A DNA stretch of 64,000 nucleotides. Source: Dactylosporangium aurantiacum. Its GTDB lineage: Bacteria; Actinomycetota; Actinomycetes; Mycobacteriales; Micromonosporaceae. The DNA lies in NCBI RefSeq assembly GCF_000716715.1, contig NZ_JNYJ01000036.1:186001-250000 (forward strand). The letters are read 5' to 3'. Shown piece after piece: positions 57,865 through 64,000 of this stretch. The position numbers and the translations under genes were made by a program. The notes beneath the pieces are model-generated. The model saw nothing but the letters and a program-made list of their open reading frames with translations, was not told where the DNA came from and did not search any database. The first letter of the stretch is position 1; each line of letters opens with the position of its first letter.

Positions 57865-58362
57865 TCATCCGTCCTGCTGCCTGCTCGCGGCGAGGCGGGT
57901 GCGCAGGGCGGCGGCGAGGTCGGCGGCGGCGGCGAGCTGCTGCGCGCTCAGGGCGTCGACGAACAGCTCGCGCACGGCCCGCAGGTGCGGCACCGTCGCG
58001 TCGCGGAACGACTCCGCGCCCGCGGGAGCGAGCACGACCTCGGCCCCCCGGCTGTCGCTGGCGCACTCCTCGCGGCGGATCAGCCCCCGCCGCTCCATGC
58101 GGGCGAGATGGTGCGAGAGCCGGCTGCGCTCCCAGCCGATGCCCGCGGCCAGGTCCGACGAGCGCAACCGCCGGTCACGCGCCTCGCTGAGCGCGAGCAG
58201 CACCGAATAGTCCCCCGGCGACAGCGAGGTCTCGCTCTGCAGCCGGGACGCCAGCGCCGAGCGCAGCGCCTCCGCGGTCTCGATGAACTCGCGCCAGACC
58301 CGCAGCTCATCCATGGTCGGCAGCTGCCGCCCCCGCCGCTCGCGCGGTGTGTCCTCCGTCAT
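57865..58362 (-). CDS. MarR family transcriptional regulator
   Basis: 165 residues from ATG 58362 after a GGAGGA site; an upstream start at 58398 lies inside the operator. The winged helix is near 50-120 (SLSPGDYSVLLALSEARDRRLRSSDLAAG, RSRLSHHLARMERRGLIRREEC). MarR proteins usually respond to phenolic or oxidising compounds. Divergent from an LLM oxidoreductase gene with two identical palindromes between, so it very likely represses itself and the LLM unit. Confidence 0.9.
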   Translation of the reverse strand: MTEDTPRERRGRQLPTMDELRVWREFIETAEALRSALASRLQSETSLSPGDYSVLLALSEARDRRLRSSDLAAGIGWERSRLSHHLARMERRGLIRREECASDSRGAEVVLAPAGAESFRDATVPHLRAVRELFVDALSAQQLAAAADLAAALRTRLAASRQQDG

Positions 58363-58372
58363 CGGTCCTCCA

Positions 58373-58386
58373 ATTGACGTGTCAAT
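58373..58386. promoter_or_regulatory. MarR operator copy 1
   Basis: Perfect palindrome ATTGAC-GT-GTCAAT, 11 bases from the MarR ATG. Same arms as copy 2, 29 bp away. Confidence 0.75.
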
Positions 58387-58401
58387 CATACGATGCACAT
58401 A

Positions 58402-58415
58402 ATTGACGCGTCAAT
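58402..58415. promoter_or_regulatory. MarR operator copy 2
   Basis: Perfect palindrome ATTGAC-GC-GTCAAT, 20 bases upstream of the LLM ATG. The 29-bp spacing from copy 1 is close to three helical turns, so two dimers could bind the same face. Confidence 0.75.
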
Positions 58416-58434
58416 CACGGAAGGGATTGCTGCC

Positions 58435-59463
58435 ATGTCTGCTCTTGAGTTCGGCCTCGACACCTTCGGCGACGTGCCGACCGACGACGCCGGCGCGCCG
58501 GTCTCCTACGCTGCCGCGATCCGGCAGGTCGTCGACGAGGCGGTGCTGGCGGACGAGCTGGGCGTGGACGTCATCGCGCTCGGCGAGCACCACCGGCCGG
58601 AATACTCGGTGTCCACGCCCGAGACCGTGCTGGCCGGCATCGCCGCGCGGACGTCGCGCATCCGGCTCGCCTCCGGCGTGACGGTGCTCAGCTCCGACGA
58701 CCCGGTGCGGGTGTTCCAGCGCTTCGCCACCGTCGACGCGCTGTCGCACGGGCGGGCCGAGGTCATCCTCGGGCGCGGCTCGTTCACCGAGTCGTTCCCG
58801 CTGTTCGGCTACGACCTCGCCGACTACGATGTGCTGTTCGAGGAGAAGATCGACCTCTTCGTGCGGCTCCTCGACGAGCGGCCGGTCACGTGGAGCGGCA
58901 CCGTGCGCGCCCCGCTCGTGGACGCCGACGTCTTCCCGAAGACCGAGTCGGGCCGCCTGCGCACCTGGGTCGGCGTCGGCGGCTCGCCGCAGTCGGTCGT
59001 GCGCACCGCCCGCTACGGCCTGCCGCTCATGCTCGCCGTCATCGGTGGCCGTCCGGCCCGGTTCAATCCGTACATCGACCTCTACCGGCGCGCCGCCGAC
59101 CAGCTGGGCACCACCGCGCACCCCGTCGGCATGCACTCCCCGGGCTTCGTCGCCGACACCGACGAGGAGGCCAAGGAGGTGTTCTGGCCGCACTACAAGG
59201 TGATCCGCGACCGGATCGGCGCGCTGCGCGGCTGGCCGCCGATCCGCCGCGAGGAGTTCGAGGCCGAGATCGAGCACGGCTCCCTCTATATCGGCGCCCC
59301 GGACACCGTGGCCCGCAAGATCGCCCGCACGCTGGGCAGCGTCGACGTCGGCCGGTTCGACCTCATCTACACCGCCGGCGCCCAGCCCGTCAGTGCCCGC
59401 CTGCGCGCCGTCGAGCTGTACGGCACCAAGGTCATCCCGATGGTCCGGGACCTGCTGGCGTGA
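58435..59463 (+). CDS. LLM class flavin-dependent oxidoreductase
   Basis: 342 residues from ATG 58435 with an AAGGGA site. Luciferase-like TIM barrel: [70 protein letters not shown]. Such enzymes use FMN or F420 to oxidise or reduce small molecules; which cofactor is used here is not shown. The next gene is an F420-reductase-like protein in a GTGA overlap, which favours an F420 or NADPH link (inference). Controlled by the MarR-type regulator next door. Confidence 0.9.
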   Translation: MSALEFGLDTFGDVPTDDAGAPVSYAAAIRQVVDEAVLADELGVDVIALGEHHRPEYSVSTPETVLAGIAARTSRIRLASGVTVLSSDDPVRVFQRFATVDALSHGRAEVILGRGSFTESFPLFGYDLADYDVLFEEKIDLFVRLLDERPVTWSGTVRAPLVDADVFPKTESGRLRTWVGVGGSPQSVVRTARYGLPLMLAVIGGRPARFNPYIDLYRRAADQLGTTAHPVGMHSPGFVADTDEEAKEVFWPHYKVIRDRIGALRGWPPIRREEFEAEIEHGSLYIGAPDTVARKIARTLGSVDVGRFDLIYTAGAQPVSARLRAVELYGTKVIPMVRDLLA

Positions 59464-60107
59464 ACAGCTCTATCGGGATTCTCGGGGCGGGCAAGGTCGG
59501 CACCGTCCTTGCCCGCCTCGCCGTGGCCGCCGGGCACCGGGTGCTGATCGCCGGCTCCGGCGATCCGGCGGCCATCGCACTCACCGTCGAGGTGCTCACC
59601 CCGGGCGCGGTCGCCACCACCGCCCGGGCCGCCGCGCTCGGGGCCGACATCGTGATCCTGGCGCTGCCGCTGGGCAGGTACCGCACCATCCCCGCGGACG
59701 CGCTGGCCGGCAAGCTCGTCATCGACGCCATGAACTACTGGTGGGAGGTCGACGGCGACCGCCCCGACCTGCGATCCTCGTCCAGCGAGCTGGTCCAGGC
59801 CTTCCTGCCCGGGTCCCGGGTGGTCAAGGCGTTCAACCATCTCGGCTATCACGACCTCGAGGACCGGGCGTCGCCCGCCGGCACCGCGGCCAGGACCGCC
59901 ATCGCGATCGCCGGCGACGATCCGGCGGACCTGGCGACGGTCGCCGGGCTGGTCGACGCGCTGGGGTTCGATCCGGTGGTCGCCGGCGGGCTGGCCGAGG
60001 GCGTCCGCTTCGAGCCGGGCACCCCCTTGTTCGGCGCCACCGTCGACGCGGACTCGGTCCGGTCGATGCTGCATGCGGTGACCCCGGTGGGTGAGACCGG
60101 AGGGTGA
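59460..60107 (+). CDS. NADPH-dependent F420 reductase-like protein
   Basis: 215 residues from GTG 59460, overlapping the LLM stop by 4 bases. N-terminal dinucleotide-binding motif [39 protein letters not shown] and [15 protein letters not shown], typical of the F420:NADP oxidoreductase / NADP-oxidoreductase coenzyme F420-dependent family (YqeG/Fno-like). Many members do not use F420, so the cofactor is unproven. Probably acts with the LLM enzyme encoded upstream. Confidence 0.86.
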   Translation: MNSSIGILGAGKVGTVLARLAVAAGHRVLIAGSGDPAAIALTVEVLTPGAVATTARAAALGADIVILALPLGRYRTIPADALAGKLVIDAMNYWWEVDGDRPDLRSSSSELVQAFLPGSRVVKAFNHLGYHDLEDRASPAGTAARTAIAIAGDDPADLATVAGLVDALGFDPVVAGGLAEGVRFEPGTPLFGATVDADSVRSMLHAVTPVGETGG

Positions 60108-60179
60108 TTCGAAGGGTGATTTCCAAGTTCACCCTCCGCAGTCGGATCAGTACGCGCCGATGGCCGTTACGTTCGCGTC

Positions 60180-61082
60180 ATGCGACCCCCGGACGCTGAA
60201 CCTCTGTTGGTCCGCCCCTACGTACGCCTGGTCGAGCAACAGCACGCGGAAAGCTCGGCCGAGGAGCCCTGGGGCGGCGCGCCCGCGCCCACCGGCGAGC
60301 CCGACGACGGCGGCCGGCACGCGACGACGACCACCGACGTCCGGCAGGTCCTCGCCGGCGCGGATGCGGCGTTCCCGGTCCGCCGGAGCCGCCGGCGCAT
60401 GCTGGCGGTCGGCTCGGGCGCGCTGGCGCTCGCGCTGGGCGCCGTCGTGCTCGCACTGAGCGTCAGCGACGGGCCCGCGGCCCCGGCCGCGGGCGGGGGC
60501 TGGCCGACGCCGCCGAAGGGTGGCCTCTTCGCCACCGCCGCCGTCCCGGGGTCGGCGGCGGCGAGCACGCAGGCGAGCACGCAGGCCGCGGCGACCGCGA
60601 CGCCATCCGGCGCGGCGCAGCCCTCACTGTCCGGGGCGGCTCCCTCGGATGCCGCCGCGGCGGACACCGCGTCCGTGGGCAGCGATCCGCCCGCCGCGTC
60701 CGCGCTGCCGCTGGACATCCAGCCCCGCACGGGCCGGATCACCGGCGCCACCGGGCTGTGCCTCGACGGCAACGGCGCCACGGACGGGGGCGACAGGATC
60801 CGCAGGTGGGACTGCAACAACACCTCCGGCCAGGCGTGGACCGTGGCGGACGACGGCACCGTCCGGACCCTCGGCCGTTGCCTGCAGGCCTCGGGCGACC
60901 AGCCCCAGCTGCGCACCTGCGATGGCGGACCGGCCCAGCGCTGGCGGTCGGGGCCCGGGGGCGCCCTGGTGAGTCAGGCGTCGGGGCTGTGCCTCGGCGG
61001 CACGGACAATGCGGACAGCAGGGCACCACAGCGCATGGCCACCTGTAACCAGTCGGATGCGCAGCGATGGACGCTGCCGTAG
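60180..61082 (+). CDS. Membrane-anchored ricin-type beta-trefoil lectin
   Basis: 300 residues. A polar cytoplasmic N-terminus, one membrane span near 74-95 (MLAVGSGALALALGAVVLALS), an Ala/Ser/Thr/Pro linker and a C-terminal beta-trefoil near 183-300 with three Q-x-W motifs (QAW, QRW, QRW) and paired cysteines (CLDGNG, CLQASG, CLGGTD). Lectins of this type bind sugars such as galactose or xylan at the cell surface. No catalytic domain is fused, so it may be a surface carbohydrate sensor or adhesin. No partner gene is adjacent. Confidence 0.85.
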   Translation: MRPPDAEPLLVRPYVRLVEQQHAESSAEEPWGGAPAPTGEPDDGGRHATTTTDVRQVLAGADAAFPVRRSRRRMLAVGSGALALALGAVVLALSVSDGPAAPAAGGGWPTPPKGGLFATAAVPGSAAASTQASTQAAATATPSGAAQPSLSGAAPSDAAAADTASVGSDPPAASALPLDIQPRTGRITGATGLCLDGNGATDGGDRIRRWDCNNTSGQAWTVADDGTVRTLGRCLQASGDQPQLRTCDGGPAQRWRSGPGGALVSQASGLCLGGTDNADSRAPQRMATCNQSDAQRWTLP

Positions 61083-61237
61083 TACTGATCAACTGCGTGT
61101 AACGCGGCGGGTACGTAGAGCGCTATTTCCAAGGGGGGATATCTCCGGAATGGCGTTAAGACCGCATCCGCCAAGCGGATCCGACGGCATCCGGGCCGAC
61201 CCCACCACCTTGGGACGCCGGCCGATGGGGTGCACGG

Positions 61238-62173
61238 ATGCTGACCGCGTTGAACCTGGCCTGCGAGACTCCGCCCGATCTCGCAGCCACCATGAAACTG
61301 CAGATTCCCGCCCTGGCCTGGCACCTGGTCGGGGTCGGCGCGTGGCAACGCAGTTTCTACCCGCACGGGCGGGGCATCCCGGTGCGGGTCGAGGCCGGCC
61401 GCGGCGGGTTGCGGTTCTCCTTCCGTACCAGCGCGGAAGAAGCACTGTTGCGTGACGTCGTACTCGCCACGTTCCGCAACGGTGCACAGGTCGGTGCGAT
61501 GGCGCTCTCGGGTCACCCGGCGCTGCGCGCACTTCGCCGGCACCACAAGGGCATGCTGCTGCTGGCCGGCTCGCCGTTCGAGACGCTCGTCCTGGCGATC
61601 CTGGCCCAGGGCCGGCCCGCGGCGACCGTCCGGAAGGTGTTCGCCCCGCTCGCCGCCGCGTGCGGCGGCCTCACCCCGCAGCGGCTCTCCGCGCTGCCGC
61701 TGCCCAGGCTGACCGAGCTGGTGCGGCCGCTCGGCGAGGTCAAGGCCTCTCGCCTGCACGCCACCGCGGCGATCCTCACCAGGCGGGGCGCCACGGCGTT
61801 CGACCGGCTGATCGCCAGTTCGAACTCGAGCGCGCTGAGCTACCTGTTGTCCCTGCCCGGCGTCGGCATCCATACCGCCGCCATCGTCATGACGCACATC
61901 AACGACGTATCGGACCTGGTGCCGGTCGACCAGCATCTGATGCGGGTCGCCCACCGGCTCGGGCTCACCGAGCACGACGGCCGGCTCACCAAGCCGGGCA
62001 GCCGCCAGGTCGCCGCGGACCTGCTCGCCTACGGTCCGGAGCTGGCGCGGGTGCACCCGCTGCTCCAGGAGGTGGCGAACGACACCTGCACGGCGAGCAC
62101 CCCGGACTGCCGCCGCTGCTTCCTCGCCCCCTCCTGTCGCTATGCGATGGACACCGCGGGCAGCCGGGTCTGA
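61238..62173 (+). CDS. HhH-GPD DNA glycosylase with [4Fe-4S] cluster
   Basis: 311 residues. The helix-hairpin-helix motif LPGVGIHTA (residues 206-214), catalytic Asp231 in VPVDQHLMRVAHRLGL, and Cys284, 291, 294, 300 in the CX6CX2CX5C pattern of endonuclease III. The Lys used by bifunctional endonuclease III in LPGVGRKTA is replaced by His, so it should be a monofunctional glycosylase. An N-terminal region of about 100 residues does not resemble EndoIII. Damaged-base specificity is unknown. ATG 61238 is used; ATG 61292 is a possible alternative. Confidence 0.85.
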   Translation: MLTALNLACETPPDLAATMKLQIPALAWHLVGVGAWQRSFYPHGRGIPVRVEAGRGGLRFSFRTSAEEALLRDVVLATFRNGAQVGAMALSGHPALRALRRHHKGMLLLAGSPFETLVLAILAQGRPAATVRKVFAPLAAACGGLTPQRLSALPLPRLTELVRPLGEVKASRLHATAAILTRRGATAFDRLIASSNSSALSYLLSLPGVGIHTAAIVMTHINDVSDLVPVDQHLMRVAHRLGLTEHDGRLTKPGSRQVAADLLAYGPELARVHPLLQEVANDTCTASTPDCRRCFLAPSCRYAMDTAGSRV

Positions 62174-62295
62174 TCCGGGGCCGTGGCCGTCTGCCGTAGG
62201 CGTCGATGTCGACCCGCGGGACAGGTGACATGCGCGTTCGCGTGGGTAGCCAATGGGGCGCTGAGCGGGCGAGCTACCAAGGAAGGGGGGTCGAC

Positions 62296-62583
62296 ATGAT
62301 CGGGACGATCCTGTGGGCGATCATCGGGGGCGCCATCATCGGCGTTCTCGCGCGACTGATCCTGCCCGGCCGGCAGAACATTTCGGTGCTGCTCACCGTC
62401 GTGGTCGGCATCGTCGCCGCGCTGATCGGCGGTTTGATCGCCACCTGGCTCGGGGTCGGGAAAACCAATGGCGTCGACTGGATCCGGCACGGCATCCAGA
62501 TCGCGCTCGCGGTCATCGGCGTCTACATCGCCGCCCGGGCGACGAGCGGACACGGGCGACCTGCCGGCACCACTCGTATGTGA
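62296..62583 (+). CDS. GlsB/YeaQ/YmgE family membrane protein
   Basis: 95 residues with three hydrophobic segments (ILWAIIGGAIIGVLARLI, LLTVVVGIVAALIGGLIATWL, IQIALAVIGVYIAARA) and the ARLILPGRQN loop of the transglycosylase-associated (DUF/GlsB) family, often stress-induced; function unclear. ATG 62296 follows GGAAGGGGGG. An upstream in-frame start at 62206 has no ribosome site. Confidence 0.85.
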   Translation: MIGTILWAIIGGAIIGVLARLILPGRQNISVLLTVVVGIVAALIGGLIATWLGVGKTNGVDWIRHGIQIALAVIGVYIAARATSGHGRPAGTTRM

Positions 62584-62648
62584 CGAGCCATCCGGCGACG
62601 CCGTCGCGGCCGCCGACGAGACCACCCACGACGAGAGGAAATCCCGCG

Positions 62649-62831
62649 ATGGGCAAGCTCCTGGACAAGGCCAAGGAACTGCTGAACAAGCACGACGACA
62701 AGGTCGACAAAGGGTTGGACATGGCCGGCCAGCAGGCCGACCGGCGCACCGACCAGAAGTACACCGAGCACATCGACAAGGGTGTGCAGGCAGCGAAGGA
62801 CCGCACCGGAGAAAGCGGGACGACGAGGTAA
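62649..62831 (+). CDS. Small antitoxin-like protein of the Rv0909 family
   Basis: 60 residues: MGKLLDKAKELLNKHDDKVD then GLDMAGQQADRRTDQKYTEH, a charged helical protein of the MT0933/Rv0909 type. In M. tuberculosis the gene pairs with a toxin (Rv0910-type), but none follows here, only a terminator and a convergent gene. It is 65 bases behind the YeaQ-type gene, possibly co-transcribed. GAGAGG lies upstream of ATG 62649. Confidence 0.8.
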   Translation: MGKLLDKAKELLNKHDDKVDKGLDMAGQQADRRTDQKYTEHIDKGVQAAKDRTGESGTTR

Positions 62832-62839
62832 CGCATCCG

Positions 62840-62875
62840 TCGGCGCGCTCGTGCCGCCCCGGCCGCACGAGCGCG
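62840..62875. terminator. Strong hairpin between convergent genes
   Basis: Perfect 13-bp stem GGCGCGCTCGTGC / GCACGAGCGCGCC with a 10-base loop, 9 bases past the small antitoxin-like gene and 10 bases from the convergent stop at 62886; serves both strands. Confidence 0.8.
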
Positions 62876-62885
62876 CCGCGGAGCG

Positions 62886-63944
62886 CTAATTGCCGTAGGT
62901 GATGACCATCGGTGCCGGCTGCAGGGCCATGACCTGCTCCGGGGTCATCAACTTGTTCTTCGACTCCAGCTCGTAGAAGATCTTAAATCCGCCGTACCTG
63001 AAGTTCTGGAACCGCTGCATGCCCTGGGCGACCCATTTGCCGTACTGTTCGGTTTTCACCTCGATGTCGCCGGGCCAGCCACCCACCGAGTCGACGTGGA
63101 TCACCACGTCCACCCGGCTGTCATTGCGCAGGTTCCGCTTGTCGGCGATGATCGCCGCCCCCGGGTTGTAGGGATTGGCCAGGTCGTCGCCGTCCGGCCG
63201 GTACTGGTGAATCATGAAGATCTTCCGGGGCACCTGGTACTCCGCCGGCATCTGTGCGACCGCACTGATGAGCGGGTTGAGGTCGGCGGCGCGCACATTG
63301 GACAAGTGGACGCCCGGCACGCCGTTGTGCCGCGGGAACATCCATTCCGGATCCACGGCGACGTGCACGAACGGCAGCTTGAGATAGGGCCGGAAGAAGT
63401 TCAGCTCGGTCACCGGGTCGGACCAGCCGAAGTTGAGGTCCAAAAACAGCAGCAGGTTGTTCTTCCGGCAGAATTCGACGTACCGGTCGATGGTCGGCGC
63501 GTCCACCCGGTGGCTGTACGTGCCGGCCGGCCCGGGCTTCCTGTCCGGCACGCTGACGACCAGGTCGATCCCGGCCAGCACCGGATGCGCCGGGTCGAGC
63601 TGCTGATATACCGCCGCCTGCCGCCTGAGCCGGGCGAGCATCGCGTCGGTGATCTCGTGTGCCGGGCCGGTGGCCGCGGCCCCGGGCACCGCGTAGAAGG
63701 CGACGACCCGGTTTCGCGGCAGCGCCGCACCGGCGTCCGGGTCGAATGACGGCGACGGTGCCGGCGACGCGGTTGGCGTGGATATCGCCGTGGAAGCGGC
63801 CGGCGTTTTGCCGGCACTGCCCTTCATGACGTAACTGACGATCGACACGATCATGACCAGCGCCAGCACTGCCGGCACGATCATGATCGTGCGGTTCAGC
63901 CGGCGTCCTTTCGGCGCATGAGAATGCGGTGGCGAATGACTCAT
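62886..63944 (-). CDS. Membrane-anchored protein of unknown function
   Basis: 352 residues. A short basic N-terminus, one membrane span near 20-40 (MIVPAVLALVMIVSIVSYVM), a Thr/Ser/Pro linker and an external domain of about 270 residues. The outer domain (RVVAFYAVPGAA, LAGIDLVVSVPDRKPG, LLLFLDLNFGWSDPVTEL, PFVHVAVDPEWMFPRHNG, RKIFMIHQYRPDGDDLANP) has alternating strand/helix segments suggesting a TIM-barrel, perhaps glycoside-hydrolase-like, but I do not recognise a family or catalytic motif. ATG 63944 starts 57 bases from the window end, so its promoter is partly outside. Confidence 0.75.
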   Translation of the reverse strand: MSHSPPHSHAPKGRRLNRTIMIVPAVLALVMIVSIVSYVMKGSAGKTPAASTAISTPTASPAPSPSFDPDAGAALPRNRVVAFYAVPGAAATGPAHEITDAMLARLRRQAAVYQQLDPAHPVLAGIDLVVSVPDRKPGPAGTYSHRVDAPTIDRYVEFCRKNNLLLFLDLNFGWSDPVTELNFFRPYLKLPFVHVAVDPEWMFPRHNGVPGVHLSNVRAADLNPLISAVAQMPAEYQVPRKIFMIHQYRPDGDDLANPYNPGAAIIADKRNLRNDSRVDVVIHVDSVGGWPGDIEVKTEQYGKWVAQGMQRFQNFRYGGFKIFYELESKNKLMTPEQVMALQPAPMVITYGN

Positions 63945-64000
63945 GGAGCAGGTGTCCTTCGGTTCTGAAGTCGCACACGAATCGCAGCCCTGCGAGTCCA

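Overview
The window is very GC-rich actinobacterial chromosome with dense, short-spaced genes, frequent GTG starts and 4-nt ATGA/GTGA overlaps. A type VII (ESX) secretion locus, a 14-subunit complex I operon, futalosine-pathway menaquinone genes, a MenJ-like reductase, SigK/RskA and F420/flavin-type oxidoreductases together suggest the order Micromonosporales (Actinoplanes/Micromonospora-like). That assignment is an inference from gene content, not a database result. No rRNA, tRNA, CRISPR array, transposase or integrase was recognised.

Layout. 1-4.2 kb: a truncated DUF1800 protein, a C45-type acyltransferase/peptidase homologue, and an alpha/beta hydrolase whose usual nucleophile position is Gly. 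3.8-15.5 kb: an ESX-related locus with a 1630-residue SseB-domain protein carrying collagen-like, proline-rich 11-residue and Ala/Glu/Gln/Arg helical repeats, then a mycosin protease, two WXG100 proteins, a Dam-like adenine methylase, EccB and EccE; EccC and EccD are absent. 15.5-16.9 kb: a gene-free array of decaying copies of the eccE 3' end. 17.0-23.4 kb: a holin-like membrane protein, RarD, an ECF sigma/anti-sigma pair, a Tat-exported PhoX phosphatase behind a PHO-box-like site, and an IclR regulator. 23.4-41.6 kb: polyprenyl diphosphate synthase, nuoA-N (minus strand) and a menaquinone/geranylgeranyl reductase. 41.8-44.1 kb: an AbiEi-like protein followed by 1.3 kb of tandem-repeat DNA. 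44.1-47.0 kb: menG-mqnC and an aldo/keto reductase. 47.0-52.0 kb: paaABCDE followed on the same strand by sigK-rskA. 52.2-55.1 kb: two paralogous exported serine-hydrolase-like proteins flanking mqnA. 55.0-60.1 kb: three small regulator modules (ArsR-MFS, a VOC protein, MarR facing an LLM oxidoreductase plus F420-reductase-like gene) with clear inverted-repeat operators. 60.2-64.0 kb: a membrane-anchored ricin-type lectin, an Fe-S HhH-GPD glycosylase, two small stress-type proteins and an uncharacterised membrane-anchored protein.

How genes work together. The prenyl synthase, MqnA, MqnC, MenG and MenJ-like reductase make and tailor menaquinone, the electron acceptor of the Nuo complex encoded between them, so 23-54 kb is largely one respiratory neighbourhood interrupted by phenylacetate catabolism and regulators. 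The most unusual feature is the repeated expansion of gene 3' ends, stop codons included, into tandem DNA: strongest behind eccE, also behind the mycosin gene and possibly menG. The giant SseB-type protein and solitary Dam enzyme inside the ESX locus, and a three-segment alternative-pairing element at the ArsR-MFS junction, are also worth attention.
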